In this document: positions 43,962 through 53,012 of the stretch, one piece after another
Layout of the letters: every line of letters begins with the position of its first letter
Position numbering within the stretch: position 1 is the stretch's first letter
Assembly: GCA_949738935.1 (NCBI GenBank)
Contig: CATJCJ010000568.1
Coordinates: 1-53,043, forward strand
Source: an uncultured Eubacteriales bacterium
GTDB lineage: Bacteria; Bacillota; Clostridia; Lachnospirales; CAG-274
DNA: 53,043 bases
Direction: 5' to 3'
Notes under the pieces: generated by a model
The model's input: only the letters and a program-made list of their open reading frames with translations
The model's database searches: none
Told to the model about the DNA's origin: nothing
Translations under genes and position numbers: made by a program

Positions 43962-44651
43962 TTATCCCCTTTTTCTAAATTGCTGAATAAATATAATGGA
44001 TAAACACATCAAAAACATATATTTAATGGATTGCTTCAAGTTTAAGTAACTTTCCCCCGCAATACGTTTGCTCATGACAACGGGTACTTCTTTAATAATA
44101 GATCCACTTTTAATAAGATATGAGATAGTATCTGGTTCTGGTCCGTAATTCATATTATTAGCAAATTCTTTAAGAACATTTCTTGAAAATAATCGCATAC
44201 CTGATGTTGGATCTGTAATCATTGAACCTGTAGTAAGTTTTATTATTGTAGTTAGGACTCTTGCACCTAGCATTCTCATAGAATGACTTTTGGGACAATT
44301 GATAAATCTTGATCCAATTACAATATCTGCTTTTTCAGTCACCATACAATTCATCATTTCGGCTATATATTTTGGATCATGCTGTCCATCACCATCCAGT
44401 TGAATTGCAGCGTCATACCCATTTCGAAATGCGTATTTTATTCCTGATTGAAAAGCACCAGCTAATCCTAAATTAATTGATAAATCAATTAATTTATATT
44501 TTTTTCTGTGGCAAATTTCCGCGGTTTCATCTTTGGAACCATCATTTACAACTATATAATCATATTGTGGATAATTTGATATTATATTGTTTACAACTCT
44601 TTCTATGTTAAGACTTTCATTATAAGCTGGGATGATGATTAGAATTTTCAT
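43962..44651 (-). CDS. Polyprenyl-phosphate glycosyltransferase (DPM1-like GT2)
   Basis: A 229-residue GT2 enzyme: ILIIIPAYNESLNIERVV, VVNDGSKDET, LDLSINLGLAGAFQ-like spacing (IDLSINLGL), IQLDGDGQHDP and DPTSGMRLFSRN. This set is typical of enzymes that load a sugar onto undecaprenyl phosphate. It has no C-terminal membrane segments of its own, apart from a short hydrophobic end (YMFLMCLSIIFIQQF), and is followed by the DUF2304 gene 4 bases later. It starts the left - strand operon. Confidence 0.85.
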   Translation of the reverse strand: MKILIIIPAYNESLNIERVVNNIISNYPQYDYIVVNDGSKDETAEICHRKKYKLIDLSINLGLAGAFQSGIKYAFRNGYDAAIQLDGDGQHDPKYIAEMMNCMVTEKADIVIGSRFINCPKSHSMRMLGARVLTTIIKLTTGSMITDPTSGMRLFSRNVLKEFANNMNYGPEPDTISYLIKSGSIIKEVPVVMSKRIAGESYLNLKQSIKYMFLMCLSIIFIQQFRKRG

Positions 44652-44873
44652 ATTATTACTACCATTCGTTATAAATTGATTTGCTATGCGTTTTTAATTT
44701 AAATATATAGTGGTTATGAAATAGGTTTTATAATAATGCTAGGTAAATTATATATTTTTGAAAATAGAAATTATTTGTATAAAGATACATATTACTTTAT
44801 TAAAACCAAAAGGTATACTTTTTGGTATTGAATTAAAAAGCACTTAAAACAAATAGATTTTAACACATAATAA
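44652..44873. other. Intergenic region left of the broken GT2
   Basis: No gene was seen. It should contain the promoter of the - strand operon starting at 44651, but no clear box pair was found. It contains the near-palindrome described at 44806-44826. Confidence 0.4.
44806..44826 (-). terminator. Palindrome, possible terminator for the - strand
   Basis: ACCAAAA (44806-44812) pairs with TTTTGGT (44820-44826). On the - strand the stem is followed by TTTTAAT, so it could end transcripts running leftwards from the broken GT2. Its centre is the self-complementary GTATAC, so a protein-binding site is an alternative. Confidence 0.35.
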
Positions 44874-45299
44874 TCAAAAATTCAAGGCTTTATGATTTCT
44901 AGAATGTGCAATTTGACAGCAGACAAAAATTGTCCCAAAAACTATAACATCTGCATTTTCTTCCTCGACCAAAACCCTGATCATATCATCAGGTGCTAAT
45001 GGCAAATCACATGCATTATAAACAATATAATCATAATTAGCCATCAATAATCCTCTCAAAACCGATGTCCCAAAATTCAAATTAATATAATTAGGTAGTA
45101 CACGTACATTTATATGTTCTTCAGCAAATTTGTACATTTTCTCCAAAGTACAATCTTTAGAAGCATCATCTATAAGTATTAACTCATAATTATAAAAAGC
45201 TTTTTCAAGTGCTTTATAAGATAATTCCATACTCCGTTCAATATTACTTTCTTCATTATATCCTGCCAAAACTAATGTCACACTTTTTTGAGATTTCAT
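44874..45299 (-). pseudogene. N-terminal half of a GT2 glycosyltransferase, cut by an inversion
   Basis: A frame of 141 residues holding only the first half of a GT2 domain: SVTLVLAGYNEESNIERSM, LILIDDASKDCT, LNFGTSVLRGL and ACDLPLAPDDM. Authentic sequence runs to DVIV, encoded at about 44940; after that the reading (FGTIFVCCQ) looks like chance. The matching second half lies on the + strand from 49608. RBS and start at 45299 look normal (GAGCAAAGG). The gene is thus broken in this arrangement and would be rebuilt in frame by reversing the segment between 44942 and 49608. Confidence 0.8.
44938..44946 (-). repeat. Left inversion breakpoint word AAAACTATA
   Basis: AAAACTATA here is the reverse complement of TATAGTTTT at 49604-49612. 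Both lie at the point where the two halves of the GT2 gene lose their match to a normal enzyme. The flanking bases differ on both sides, so the homology is nine bases. Confidence 0.6.
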
Positions 45300-46443
45300 C
45301 CTTTGCTCCTATCCATATCTGCTCTCTATACCTGATTTTTGCTAAAATCTTGCTACTTAAAACAGATGTTTCTCCCTGACGTATAAATTTCATAATTTAC
45401 CAGAACTTTGTATTGGCTATTGTAATTAGTTAGGGCATCCATAATTTTATTTAATTGCACCACTATTGTGTTAATAACCACAATATCAATATATATATAT
45501 TCTAAACTTAGTTCAAAAGTTATATTATCCGAAAATGATAAATATTTTTATAAGGAATCTATTTTATATATTGAAATTTTTTCAATTTGTATCTAATTAT
45601 CTTTTGACAGATTTAAATTCTTCACTCCATTCATAATATCCTCCTCTTTGTCTACAACAATTGTATATTCTCAGTATATTTACAATAAAAATACATCTAG
45701 GGAAATATATAGATTAATCCATAAAGGTAATACGTTATGATAGCAAGACACAGAGCGCATTAGATAAAAATGCATCTAATAACAATCGAGGAGTAAATCC
45801 CAATGGACCATCTGCTTCGGAAGGTAAATAATATTATTAGTTTTGAGTTATAAATGATGAAGTAAATAAACTGTACTGCATTAATAAAGGTCTTCTCCCC
45901 TTGCCCCAGTAGTCTTAATTAAGTTTCTCCTTATCGTTTTTCTTTATGGTATCAATTCCGAAAGAAAAATATCAGAAGAACTTCAGGTGAACATATCATG
46001 CCGCTGGTTACTTGACCTTGATATTATGGACAAAGTGCCCGGCTATTCTACCATTTCGCAAAACAGATGTCACCATTTTAACGGCAACAGTCTCTTTCGG
46101 AATCTCTTTTATTGCATCTGCCCCTTAGGATAAATCAATAAGCAAAAAACAACCTATAACTAACACAAATATAAATATGCATACTTTTTCAAAATTTATT
46201 TTCTTGTTTTTCTAATGCATTAATTTATCCTACCTCTTACCTATAAGAATTTCTTTTCAATAATAAATACACATATTCCTTTTTCAAATTGTGGAAAAAA
46301 TGGGGTAAAACATTTTTTAATTTCGCATAACTTCATTATATTTTTATATAACCCATACTAATCCATATATCGTTTCAGCATCAGGAATTTATAATTTTCT
46401 AATTATGCTTTCCTTACTAATCGTCCAATTTTCTAATACATAC
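45300..46443. other. Gene-poor region with transposon debris
   Basis: A gap of 1.1 kb between - strand genes. It holds the IS1182-like remnant at 45891-46133 and a short + strand reading frame end at about 45720-45831 (SALDKNASNNN, then PSASEGK and TAA) that looks like the tail of a lost gene. The rest is AT-rich with no other signal seen. Confidence 0.5.
45891..46133 (+). pseudogene. Fragment of an IS1182/IS5-type transposase (DUF772 region)
   Basis: On the + strand, the frame of CCA 45906 encodes VVLIKFLLIVFLYGINSERK, then ISEELQVNISCRWLLDLDI and KVPGYSTISQNR, ending at TAA 46131. This is the N-terminal DUF772 block of IS1182-family transposases. Start, catalytic domain and ends are all missing, so it is an old relic. 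It lies inside the segment thought to be inverted. Confidence 0.75.
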
Positions 46444-47004
46444 TTAATTTATATTTACCGCACTAATTTTTACCAGTTTTCCACAATCTCTGCTGCAGAA
46501 TGTGCACATGTAATTGCTATCTAATTTATGACCACATTCACATACCCATCCAATTTGCCTAGCAGGATTACCTACCACAAAAGCATACGCAGGTACATTT
46601 TTAGTCACAACACTTCCAGCGCCAACCATTGCATATTCACCTATAATGTTTCCGCAAACTATCGTTGTATTTGCTCCAATAGAGGCTCCTTTTTTTACAT
46701 ATGTTTTAGTTATTTCCCAATCTGCACTAAATGCTCTAGGATAGAAATCGTTTGTAAATGTCATAGATGGACCTAAAAAAACATCATCTTCTATAATTAC
46801 ACCGGAGTACACATTCACATTATTTTGTATTTTCACTCCATTGCCAACTACAGCTTTTGTATCAATGTATACATTTTTACTAATAGTACAATTTTTACCA
46901 ATCTCACAATTTTCTCTTATCTGTGCAAGATTCCATATTTTTGTACCATCTCCAATTTTTGCTTGTTTTGATACTTCTGCTGACGGATGAATAAATATTG
47001 ACAC
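46444..47004 (-). CDS. WlbB-like hexapeptide-repeat N-acyltransferase with C-terminal zinc-ribbon-like end
   Basis: A left-handed beta-helix acyltransferase, 186 residues: [19 protein letters not shown] and repeated hexads ([36 protein letters not shown]). It matches WlbB/WbpD enzymes, which acetylate the 3-amino group of a UDP-2-acetamido-3-amino sugar acid with acetyl-CoA. The last 40 residues hold six cysteines in CxC and CxxC spacing ([14 protein letters not shown]), likely a zinc site. A Gfo/Idh fragment of WlbA type lies at 49352, so a diacetamido-sugar pathway may have existed here. RBS GGAGGT. Confidence 0.85.
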   Translation of the reverse strand: MSIFIHPSAEVSKQAKIGDGTKIWNLAQIRENCEIGKNCTISKNVYIDTKAVVGNGVKIQNNVNVYSGVIIEDDVFLGPSMTFTNDFYPRAFSADWEITKTYVKKGASIGANTTIVCGNIIGEYAMVGAGSVVTKNVPAYAFVVGNPARQIGWVCECGHKLDSNYMCTFCSRDCGKLVKISAVNIN

Positions 47005-47049
47005 AACTAGTACCTCCTTTAAAATTACACTTCTACTATTATATCAATT

Positions 47050-48426
47050 CTAATAAGAAATTCCTTTGTTCTGCAGTGTTCCCATTAAAACTGAAAAAAC
47101 TAACATAGTGCATAATGCAACGCAAGAAAATATTCTTTCCCCAGACTTCGGAATATTTATATTCATTATAGTTATTCTCCCTAAAGTAGCAGCAACTATG
47201 AAAAAAAGAATATCTGAAGCAAAAAAAACTCTATGACCGCTAACAAAAATCGATGGCGCAAAACTCATCATTATTCCTGTGGTAAAAGCAGCCAAACAAA
47301 AAAATAAGATTGCATATCTTTGATAATTTGTCTGTAAAACATAAAGCAAGAGGATAATCAAAAGAATAAGATTAAATGTAGCGAAGAAAAAAGGCAAAAA
47401 AGAATCTTTTCCTATCCCCCAATAATATAGTTTCACCGAAAAATCATATATATAACCATCTATATCCAATGTTGTTATTAATTTTACTATTGTTATTGGT
47501 GCTACCAGAGCGTACAAAAAATAAAGCAACGGTAATATTGCCATGACATGAAAAATTATACTTTGTGTGTTTCTAAATACCAGAATAGCAGTAAATAATG
47601 CAATCAGAAAAAATACTAAAGATAATTCATTTACCAAGTGGTTATAATAATGCATAGTCCCTTGATAAATTTTATCAAGAAAAGTAAGCATCCCAAAATT
47701 AGGGAAGTATGCTGTTTGCTCGCCTATAGAACGATAAGAGCTAAAAGGGAGAAATACTATTGGCATACACTCCAAAATAAGTACTATTCCATACATAAAC
47801 AAATTTTTTCTTATCTTTTTATGATTAAAAAAACAATAGGCCAAATATATGATACCGCCAATACAAATAATAACCATTGGCTGTTCTACATCGCAAGCAT
47901 ATATACCTAAAATCAACCCTGCTATCAGTTCCTCTTTTTTTACCTCTAATTCAAACATGTCTTTAATAAAAACCAAACATATAAAGAGGCTTCCACATAA
48001 TCCCCAAAAATAATTAAACGCCCCTGTGGCCCAGAATATTCCCGATGACAATATATTAAATGGAAGTAAAAAAAACAAAAAACATACTCCCCAATTTAGA
48101 ATCACATTATTATTTTTAACTGAATCCTTACTTATAATTATCGCACATTTAGATATCCCAATAATAAAGAAAAGAAGTATAGCTATATTAAATATCTTCC
48201 ATATAATAAGTGGAAATGACATAATAAAAGAACCTAAAAAGTTTAATACAATTCTATTATTCGCATATAATTGTGTCAGATTCCCATTTTTTATTGATGT
48301 CGACATAAAATCATCATCACTTCCTGTTATCAAATGGATTTTACTATGTATAATAACCATACATAAAGCAAATATTAAAAATGGTATGTTTTCTCTTTTT
48401 CTAAATTTTACAAAAAAAGCATCCAT
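47050..48426 (-). CDS. DUF6056-like polytopic membrane protein
   Basis: A 458-residue protein with about 12 hydrophobic segments. The first outer loop carries TGSDDDFMS, an acidic cluster typical of DUF6056 and similar GT-C-type proteins in surface-glycan loci, and WATGAFNYFWGLCGSLF follows. By position, beside a small flippase and a split GT2, it could be the sugar transferase of a second three-component decoration system. Start ATG 48426 lies just after the upstream stop, with GGAGGTG in front. Confidence 0.65.
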   Translation of the reverse strand: MDAFFVKFRKRENIPFLIFALCMVIIHSKIHLITGSDDDFMSTSIKNGNLTQLYANNRIVLNFLGSFIMSFPLIIWKIFNIAILLFFIIGISKCAIIISKDSVKNNNVILNWGVCFLFFLLPFNILSSGIFWATGAFNYFWGLCGSLFICLVFIKDMFELEVKKEELIAGLILGIYACDVEQPMVIICIGGIIYLAYCFFNHKKIRKNLFMYGIVLILECMPIVFLPFSSYRSIGEQTAYFPNFGMLTFLDKIYQGTMHYYNHLVNELSLVFFLIALFTAILVFRNTQSIIFHVMAILPLLYFLYALVAPITIVKLITTLDIDGYIYDFSVKLYYWGIGKDSFLPFFFATFNLILLIILLLYVLQTNYQRYAILFFCLAAFTTGIMMSFAPSIFVSGHRVFFASDILFFIVAATLGRITIMNINIPKSGERIFSCVALCTMLVFSVLMGTLQNKGISY

Positions 48427-48428
48427 TT

Positions 48429-48935
48429 TTAATTCACCTCCAAATACTCATCTGTTAAATAATAACGCTCATATTGTTTATCATCATTCCAAAAACCAAT
48501 CTGATAAGGGAAATTATCATTAATCAAAAAACCAATACGATAATATCCTTTATCTAGATATTTAATTAAACCATTACATACTAAACCGCAAATATCATAA
48601 TTATTGCCATTATTCCATCGTTCTGTAATGTCATCTCGTTTTTGCATTATTGTATTTAATTTATAGGTATTATTACCATCTGTTAATATAAAACTTCTAT
48701 CTACTCTTAGCATTGTATTCGGTGTTTCTATTAGCCAACCCGACAAACATATATTCCCATCGCTTAAGTCCACATTTTCAATACCATACTCTGTAACATT
48801 ACTAATTTCCGGTATTTCATTCAAATCTATTTTTCCTATTTTTTCATTATCATATAAAAAGGCAATGATAAACAAAAGAGGAAATGTAATTGATATTCCC
48901 AAAGTAGATATTATTTTTCTATTTTCGACTTTCAT
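48429..48935 (-). CDS. Hypothetical membrane-anchored protein
   Basis: A 168-residue protein with one N-terminal membrane segment (about residues 11-28) and an outside domain of about 135 residues (NVDLSDGNICLSGWLIETPN, RIGFLINDNFPYQIGF), probably beta-rich. The family was not recognised. It lies in an operon with the EamA-type gene upstream and the DUF6056-like gene 2 bases downstream, so a role in the same surface-sugar modification is likely. Confidence 0.6.
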   Translation of the reverse strand: MKVENRKIISTLGISITFPLLFIIAFLYDNEKIGKIDLNEIPEISNVTEYGIENVDLSDGNICLSGWLIETPNTMLRVDRSFILTDGNNTYKLNTIMQKRDDITERWNNGNNYDICGLVCNGLIKYLDKGYYRIGFLINDNFPYQIGFWNDDKQYERYYLTDEYLEVN

Positions 48936-48944
48936 TTTTTATTA

Positions 48945-49304
48945 CTACTTTCCTATATTCATAATAATAATTCCTACTAAAATTGCCCCCATTCCAATAA
49001 TCTGAATATTATTTATACTTTCTTTTAGCAACAAAACACTTAATATTGAAATTAAAATATAAATGAGGCCAGAGGAAATAGGATATATAAAATTCAGATT
49101 AAATCTGGAAATAACTAACATATTCAATAAAAAACTGAAAATATATAATAACGCACCTATAAGTAATAACATTGGGATTCTCATTTCTATACAAGATGAA
49201 ACATACGAAATTATTGCCTTATTACTTAGCCCCATTTTCAATAATATAAGTCCCAGCGCAGAACAAATTACATAAATTAACATCATTAAAATGGACATAA
49301 TCAT
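48945..49304 (-). CDS. Small EamA/SMR-type four-helix membrane protein (second copy)
   Basis: A 119-residue, four-helix protein from ATG 49304, which follows GGAAGGA at good spacing; an upstream frame to 49322 is less likely. LVISRFNLNFIYPISSGLIY and the ending GMGAILVGIIIMNIG match half-size EamA transporters such as ArnE/ArnF. It is similar in plan to the protein at 42436 and probably flips a lipid-linked sugar for the DUF6056-like protein. Confidence 0.7.
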   Translation of the reverse strand: MIMSILMMLIYVICSALGLILLKMGLSNKAIISYVSSCIEMRIPMLLLIGALLYIFSFLLNMLVISRFNLNFIYPISSGLIYILISILSVLLLKESINNIQIIGMGAILVGIIIMNIGK

Positions 49305-49351
49305 AATATTTCCTTCCAACATAATTTCTTTATATCTTAGATCTTTCTTTT

Positions 49352-49603
49352 TTAATAAACAAGCTCCCTAATTTTATCTAATACTTGTAAATCAAAGCAT
49401 GCTGTCTTTCCATTATTAACATCATTTTTCCCGGTCCGAATACATTCTGCAAAGTATACAAGTTCATGCCTCAAAGGTTCTACATTAGGAATAAAAACGC
49501 GTTCTAAAATATTTTCTTGCTTATAAACAGGATTATATCCTGTATCAAGGCGATAATGTGTTCTTCTAGAAATTGTAATTGATTTATGGAGCAAATCACA
49601 ATC
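49352..49603 (-). pseudogene. C-terminal fragment of a Gfo/Idh/MocA oxidoreductase, cut at the inversion breakpoint
   Basis: The frame encodes only the last 80-85 residues of an NAD-dependent sugar oxidoreductase: TIDCDLLHKSITI, THYRLDTGYNP, NVEPLRHELVYFAECIRTG and the ending LDKIRELVY. The Rossmann half is missing. The break coincides with the right inversion breakpoint at 49604-49612. Together with the WlbB-like gene in the same segment it may be the remains of a WlbA-type dehydrogenase. On the other side of the left breakpoint the frame reads QQTKIVPK before joining, but a stop codon precedes it, so the missing half is not clearly present. Confidence 0.65.
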
Positions 49604-49612
49604 TATAGTTTT
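49604..49612 (+). repeat. Right inversion breakpoint word TATAGTTTT
   Basis: TATAGTTTT matches the reverse complement of 44938-44946. It lies exactly where the + strand GT2 C-terminal half starts to make sense and where the - strand Gfo/Idh fragment stops. Confidence 0.6.
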
Positions 49613-49967
49613 AGAAAGAATTGGATATAAGACTACAAAATGGCGAAAGATTACTTCTGATTTAAATAAACTTCTTTTGACAATTTTATTTCCTGCACTT
49701 GTAAAAGGAACACCAGTATTAAATTTTGTACAGATTTATAAAAGGGATAAAATAAGAAGTATAATCCCTTTAGCGAGAAGCCCGATATTTGTTTGGCCAG
49801 AATTAATTTTCCGCGCAAAATTGTCTGGATTATATGTAAAGAATGTCCCAGTAAAATGTAATATAGAAAATTTAAGAAAAGGTGCCTTTGGGCATCCACA
49901 TGACATTATTTGGGGAATATATGATATGTTACGATTTCGTATAAGGGTATGGAAAAAAGATTATTAG
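49608..49967 (+). pseudogene. C-terminal half of a GT2 glycosyltransferase, cut by an inversion
   Basis: The + frame from 49608 reads VLERIGYKTTKWRKITSDLN, then LFPALVKGTPVLNFVQIYKR and ARSPIFVWPELIFRAK, ending at TAG 49965. This is the second half of a DPM1-like GT2 domain, without start codon or catalytic half. Joining it to the N-terminal half on the - strand at the nine-base word gives DVIVLERIGY in frame, with an expected total of about 240 residues. A fragment start at TTG 49677 has no ribosome binding site and is not considered real. Confidence 0.8.
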
Positions 49968-49984
49968 GTAAAGAAAAATTATAG

Positions 49985-50104
49985 TCTCCAGAACTAAAAG
50001 CGGAAATTATCTAATGTTATTTGAAAAATGGGGAGAGTGTTACCCTGTTAGCTCGGGAGTATCGTATCAGATCCAGAGTTGATATTCAGAAATGGAGATT
50101 CTAG
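49985..50104 (+). pseudogene. Remnant of IS3-type OrfA (helix-turn-helix)
   Basis: The + frame reads SPELKAEII, a TAA stop, CYLKNGESVTLLAREYRIRS, then RVDIQKW and TAG. This is the helix-turn-helix segment of IS3-family OrfA proteins (IS150-like). It lies just left of the IS66 remains, while IS3 OrfB remains lie to their right, so one element was probably split by another. Confidence 0.55.
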
Positions 50105-50294
50105 TATAGGGAGAATGGTATCTCTGGACTATCTGTTACCCATGCAGACTGCCCGAAAACCACAGATATTCAGTAAACGGTGGATAGTGCGTACCTCGAC
50201 TGCGAGGGAAAAATGTGTGATAGTAGACTATATTTCTATCACGGTATGGAAAGTTAAGTCTCGACTTTTGATACTGACATCAGGAGGTAAGTCT
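50105..50294. other. Left flank of the IS66 remains
   Basis: No gene. The terminal inverted repeat of the IS66 element was not found with confidence. The only useful signal is the CAGGAGG ribosome binding site at 50281-50287 for the tnpA frame. Confidence 0.4.
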
Positions 50295-50657
50295 ATGAGT
50301 TCAGAAACAACCATGGCGGATGGGCAGTGCCGTCTCCGGGAATGGGTCGCACAGAGCCGGGACTGCCAAGGCCGCCCAGCCGACATGAGCGTTGTCGAAT
50401 GGTGCGCCTGCCGCGGCATCACAAAAGCGAATTATTATTACCGGCTCCGCCGTGTCAGAAAAGCCTGCCTGGAATCCATTTAGGAGAAAAGGCCTGTACA
50501 GCAGATGGTTCCTGTGAGGTCTGAACTTTTACAACATCAGGAGCAGGAAGGTGAAAATCCGCAGTTAGGACTGGATATTTCCATAAAAGGATTCTCCATC
50601 CGTGTAACGGAATCTACGTCCATGCTCCTTCTGGAATCGGTCCTTAAGGCGGTGTGA
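50295..50657 (+). pseudogene. tnpA: IS66 TnpA (OrfA) with an internal stop
   Basis: ATG 50295 follows CAGGAGG. The frame encodes an IS66 accessory protein: WVAQSRDCQ, VVEWCACRGITKANYYYRLR (helix-turn-helix), then a TAG at 50481. After it the same frame continues sensibly (KRPVQQMVP, DISIKGFSIRVTEST, LLLESVLKAV) to TGA 50655, so a single nonsense change broke a 120-residue protein. GC content is visibly higher than in the glycan locus. Confidence 0.8.
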
Positions 50658-50658
50658 C

Positions 50659-50996
50659 ATGCTTAATGACACCACTTGTTTTAAAGCCGTGTATATCGTC
50701 TTCGGATATACGGATCTGCGCTCCGGGATGGGCCGGCTTGCGGTGCTGGTAGAATCACAGACTGGGAACAGGCCATATGTCCCTGATACGCTTTATCTTT
50801 TCTGCGGCAGGCGTCAGAGCGCATCAAGGGAGTTGGATGGATCCTGTTATATAAAAGACTCTCCGAAAGCCGTTTTCAGTGGCCGCACAGCATGGAGGAA
50901 GTACGTCTGCTGACGCAGCAGTTCCGCTGGCTGACGGAAGGGCTGACGGTCACACCGAAAAAATCCGTCAGGCCGGTGAAGCAGCGGAATATATGA
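50659..50996 (+). pseudogene. tnpB: IS66 TnpB (OrfB) with a frameshift
   Basis: The first part encodes FKAVYIVFGYTDLRSGMGRL and TLYLFCGRRQ, typical of the short IS66 TnpB protein. The frame then slips near 50815, and the other frame carries the rest (ILLYKRLSESRFQWPHS, LLTQQFRWLTEGL) to TGA 50994. The element cannot make an intact TnpB. Confidence 0.8.
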
Positions 50997-50997
50997 G

Positions 50998-52333
50998 ATG
51001 ATTTTGTACAAAACAGAGAATCTTTCAGGCAGTCAGGAGCAGTTAGAAAATATCGACCATAACCTCCAGCTGGTATTGGAACAGCTGGCAGACTTAAAAA
51101 GACACCGTTTCAGCAGGTCATCGGAGAAACATGAGCCGGATTAACAGCTTTCCTTGATGGAGGTGGATGGGAAGATTGTATTCTTTAACAAATCAGAAGC
51201 CGTTGCCGCAGAAGGATCTGAGGAAGAACCGGAAGCCGTTCCCCGCCGGTATGGTTTTACCCCGGCAAAGGTCGAAGCGGGGGAACACCATGTGAAAGTA
51301 TATGCTGGGAAGAAGACGGATGAGATCGTAAAGGCACTGCATCCGGAGTGCCTGTTAAGGGGAGGCCTCGTCTCTCCCCGTTGGAGGCAGCCGTGATGAA
51401 CGCTAAATATGTCAATGTGGTGCGCTCTACCGCCAGGAGCAGGAGTTTGAACGCTATGGCCTGCACATTTCCAGGCAGAATATGGCGAACCGGACGATCC
51501 GGTGTGCGGACCGTTACCTTGCGGTCCTGTATGATTACCTGCATAAAAAATGTTCGGCTACCATGTGTTGCAGGCAGATGAAACGCCCGTGCCGGTAAAT
51601 AAGGATGGCCGTCCCGCCGGGAGCAGAAGCTGCATGCGGGTATACCGTACCGAGCGGATGTATACAGAGCGTTGTGCATGAATACCAGCGGTCGCGCAAT
51701 GCCAGCTATCCACGGGAATTTCTGAAAAAATTCAGAGGTATATGCCTCACAGACGGGTATCAGGTCTGCCACACGATCGAAGGCGGGCGGGAAGACCTGA
51801 GAATTGCTGGATGCTGGTCCTATGCGAGACGTAGATTTGATGAGGCGGTAAAGGCGCTGCCAAAGGCAAAGCAGAAGGACAGCCGTGTATACCTTGCACT
51901 GACCATGATCCAGACAATCTGTCGGGAAGAAAAACAGTTAAAAGAACTCTCCCCACAGCAGAGACAGAACCGCCGCAAGTAAAGTGTCAGAGCGCTGATG
52001 GAGGCTTATTTCATATGGGTGCGTGAAAACCTTCTGAAAGTGCCACACAAAAGCAAGCAGCGGGAAGGCTTCAGCTATTCGTTTAACTAGGAGAAATACC
52101 TGAAGGTATTTCTGGATGACGGCGAAGTTCCCATGGATAATAATGCAGCAGAACAGTCAATCAGTGGATTCTGCATCGGGAAAAAGAACTGGGTCATGAT
52201 CGACACGGTTGCCGGTGCGAAATCCGGCGTAATCATTTACAGCATAGCCGAAACAACAAAAGCAAACAATCTCTGCTCCTCTGGTCACCGAATCTTCCAG
52301 CGAACTGCCGCAAGCCCGACAAAGCTGAAGTGA
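50998..52333 (+). pseudogene. tnpC: IS66 TnpC transposase, multiply broken
   Basis: Starts at ATG 50998 (LSGSQEQLENIDHNLQLVLE, LKRHRFSRSSEKHEPD), meets TAA at about 51142, then resumes (YGFTPAKVEAGEHHVKVYAG) and shifts frame several times. Recognisable later pieces are LKKFRGICLTDGYQ-type sequence (FRGICLTDGYQVCHTIEG), CWSYARRRFDEAVKALPKAK and the C-terminal DDE-end block MDNNAAEQSISGFCIGKKNW, IIYSIAETTKANNL. It is a dead copy of a normal 500-residue IS66 transposase. The GC content contrasts with the AT-rich host sequence and points to transfer from another background. Confidence 0.85.
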
Positions 52334-52355
52334 AATAATAAGACATTTTAAACGT

Positions 52356-52863
52356 TGACAAATATCCGACATCTGAAATGTATGGTAAGAGTCAAGAAAT
52401 ACAATTCTTATCAGGGAGAGGTTAGGAAAATCACATCTAAGTTCCTCAAATGTGATTTTCAAACAGAAGATCCGAATCAGAAATGGACAACGAATATCAC
52501 TAAATTTACCTTGTTTGGCAGTAAACTATATTTACCCCCAATCTGGATATGTATATGGGACAAATCATAATTTTTGAGATCAATAACCGACCAGTACTAG
52601 AGCAGGTGATAAAGAGGCTGGATAAGACATTTTCTAAGATTTCCTAATAATACAGCCCTAGTATTTTATTCAAACCAGGGATGACAGTATCGGTATAAAA
52701 CTTATCAAAAACAGCTGAAAGATAAAGACAATCGGTATAGCATGTCAAGAAAAGGAAACCGTCTGGATAATTTTGTGATAGAAAACTTTTTTGACATCTT
52801 AAAATCCAGACTGCTGTATTTGTGGGAATTTAGTTCTATGGAAGAATTCAGGTTGAGTTGGTA
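52356..52863 (+). pseudogene. Remnant of IS3-type OrfB transposase
   Basis: Scattered over shifting frames are KKYNSYQGEVRKI, EDPNQKWTTNITKFTLFGSK, INNRPVLEQVIKRLDKTF, the segment MSRKGNRLDNFVIENFFDIL and LKSRLLYLWEFSSMEEF. These follow the order of an IS150/IS3-family OrfB integrase core. The final Glu region is present (VIENFFDILKS) but several stops and shifts make it dead. It is probably the right-hand part of the element whose OrfA remnant is at 49985. Confidence 0.75.
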
Positions 52864-53012
52864 AATATATTGATTACTCAAACTTCGCACTTGAATAAGT
52901 GCCTATGCACCTTGAAAATCCAATAATAACTGGCGTAAAAATAACATGAAACCGTCTGGTTTTGATATAATTGAGTTGTTCAGAAACAATCATATATCCG
53001 GAGGCCCATGCT
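52864..53012. other. Short intergenic stretch before the last gene
   Basis: No gene was seen. It contains the imperfect palindrome AACCGTCTGGTT around 52950-52962 and the CCGGAGG ribosome binding site for the gene starting at 53013. Confidence 0.4.

Noticed and set aside
45720-45831. Short + strand frame ending in PSASEGK
   Set aside because: It could be the tail of a lost gene, but it has no start, ribosome binding site or recognisable domain, so it is only mentioned under the intergenic region.
48026-48523. A 165-residue + strand reading frame opposite the DUF6056-like gene
   Set aside because: It is antisense to a clear membrane-protein gene, has no family features and no ribosome binding site.
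51257-51772. A 171-residue - strand reading frame inside the IS66 remains
   Set aside because: It is antisense to recognisable TnpC sequence and arises from the higher GC content.
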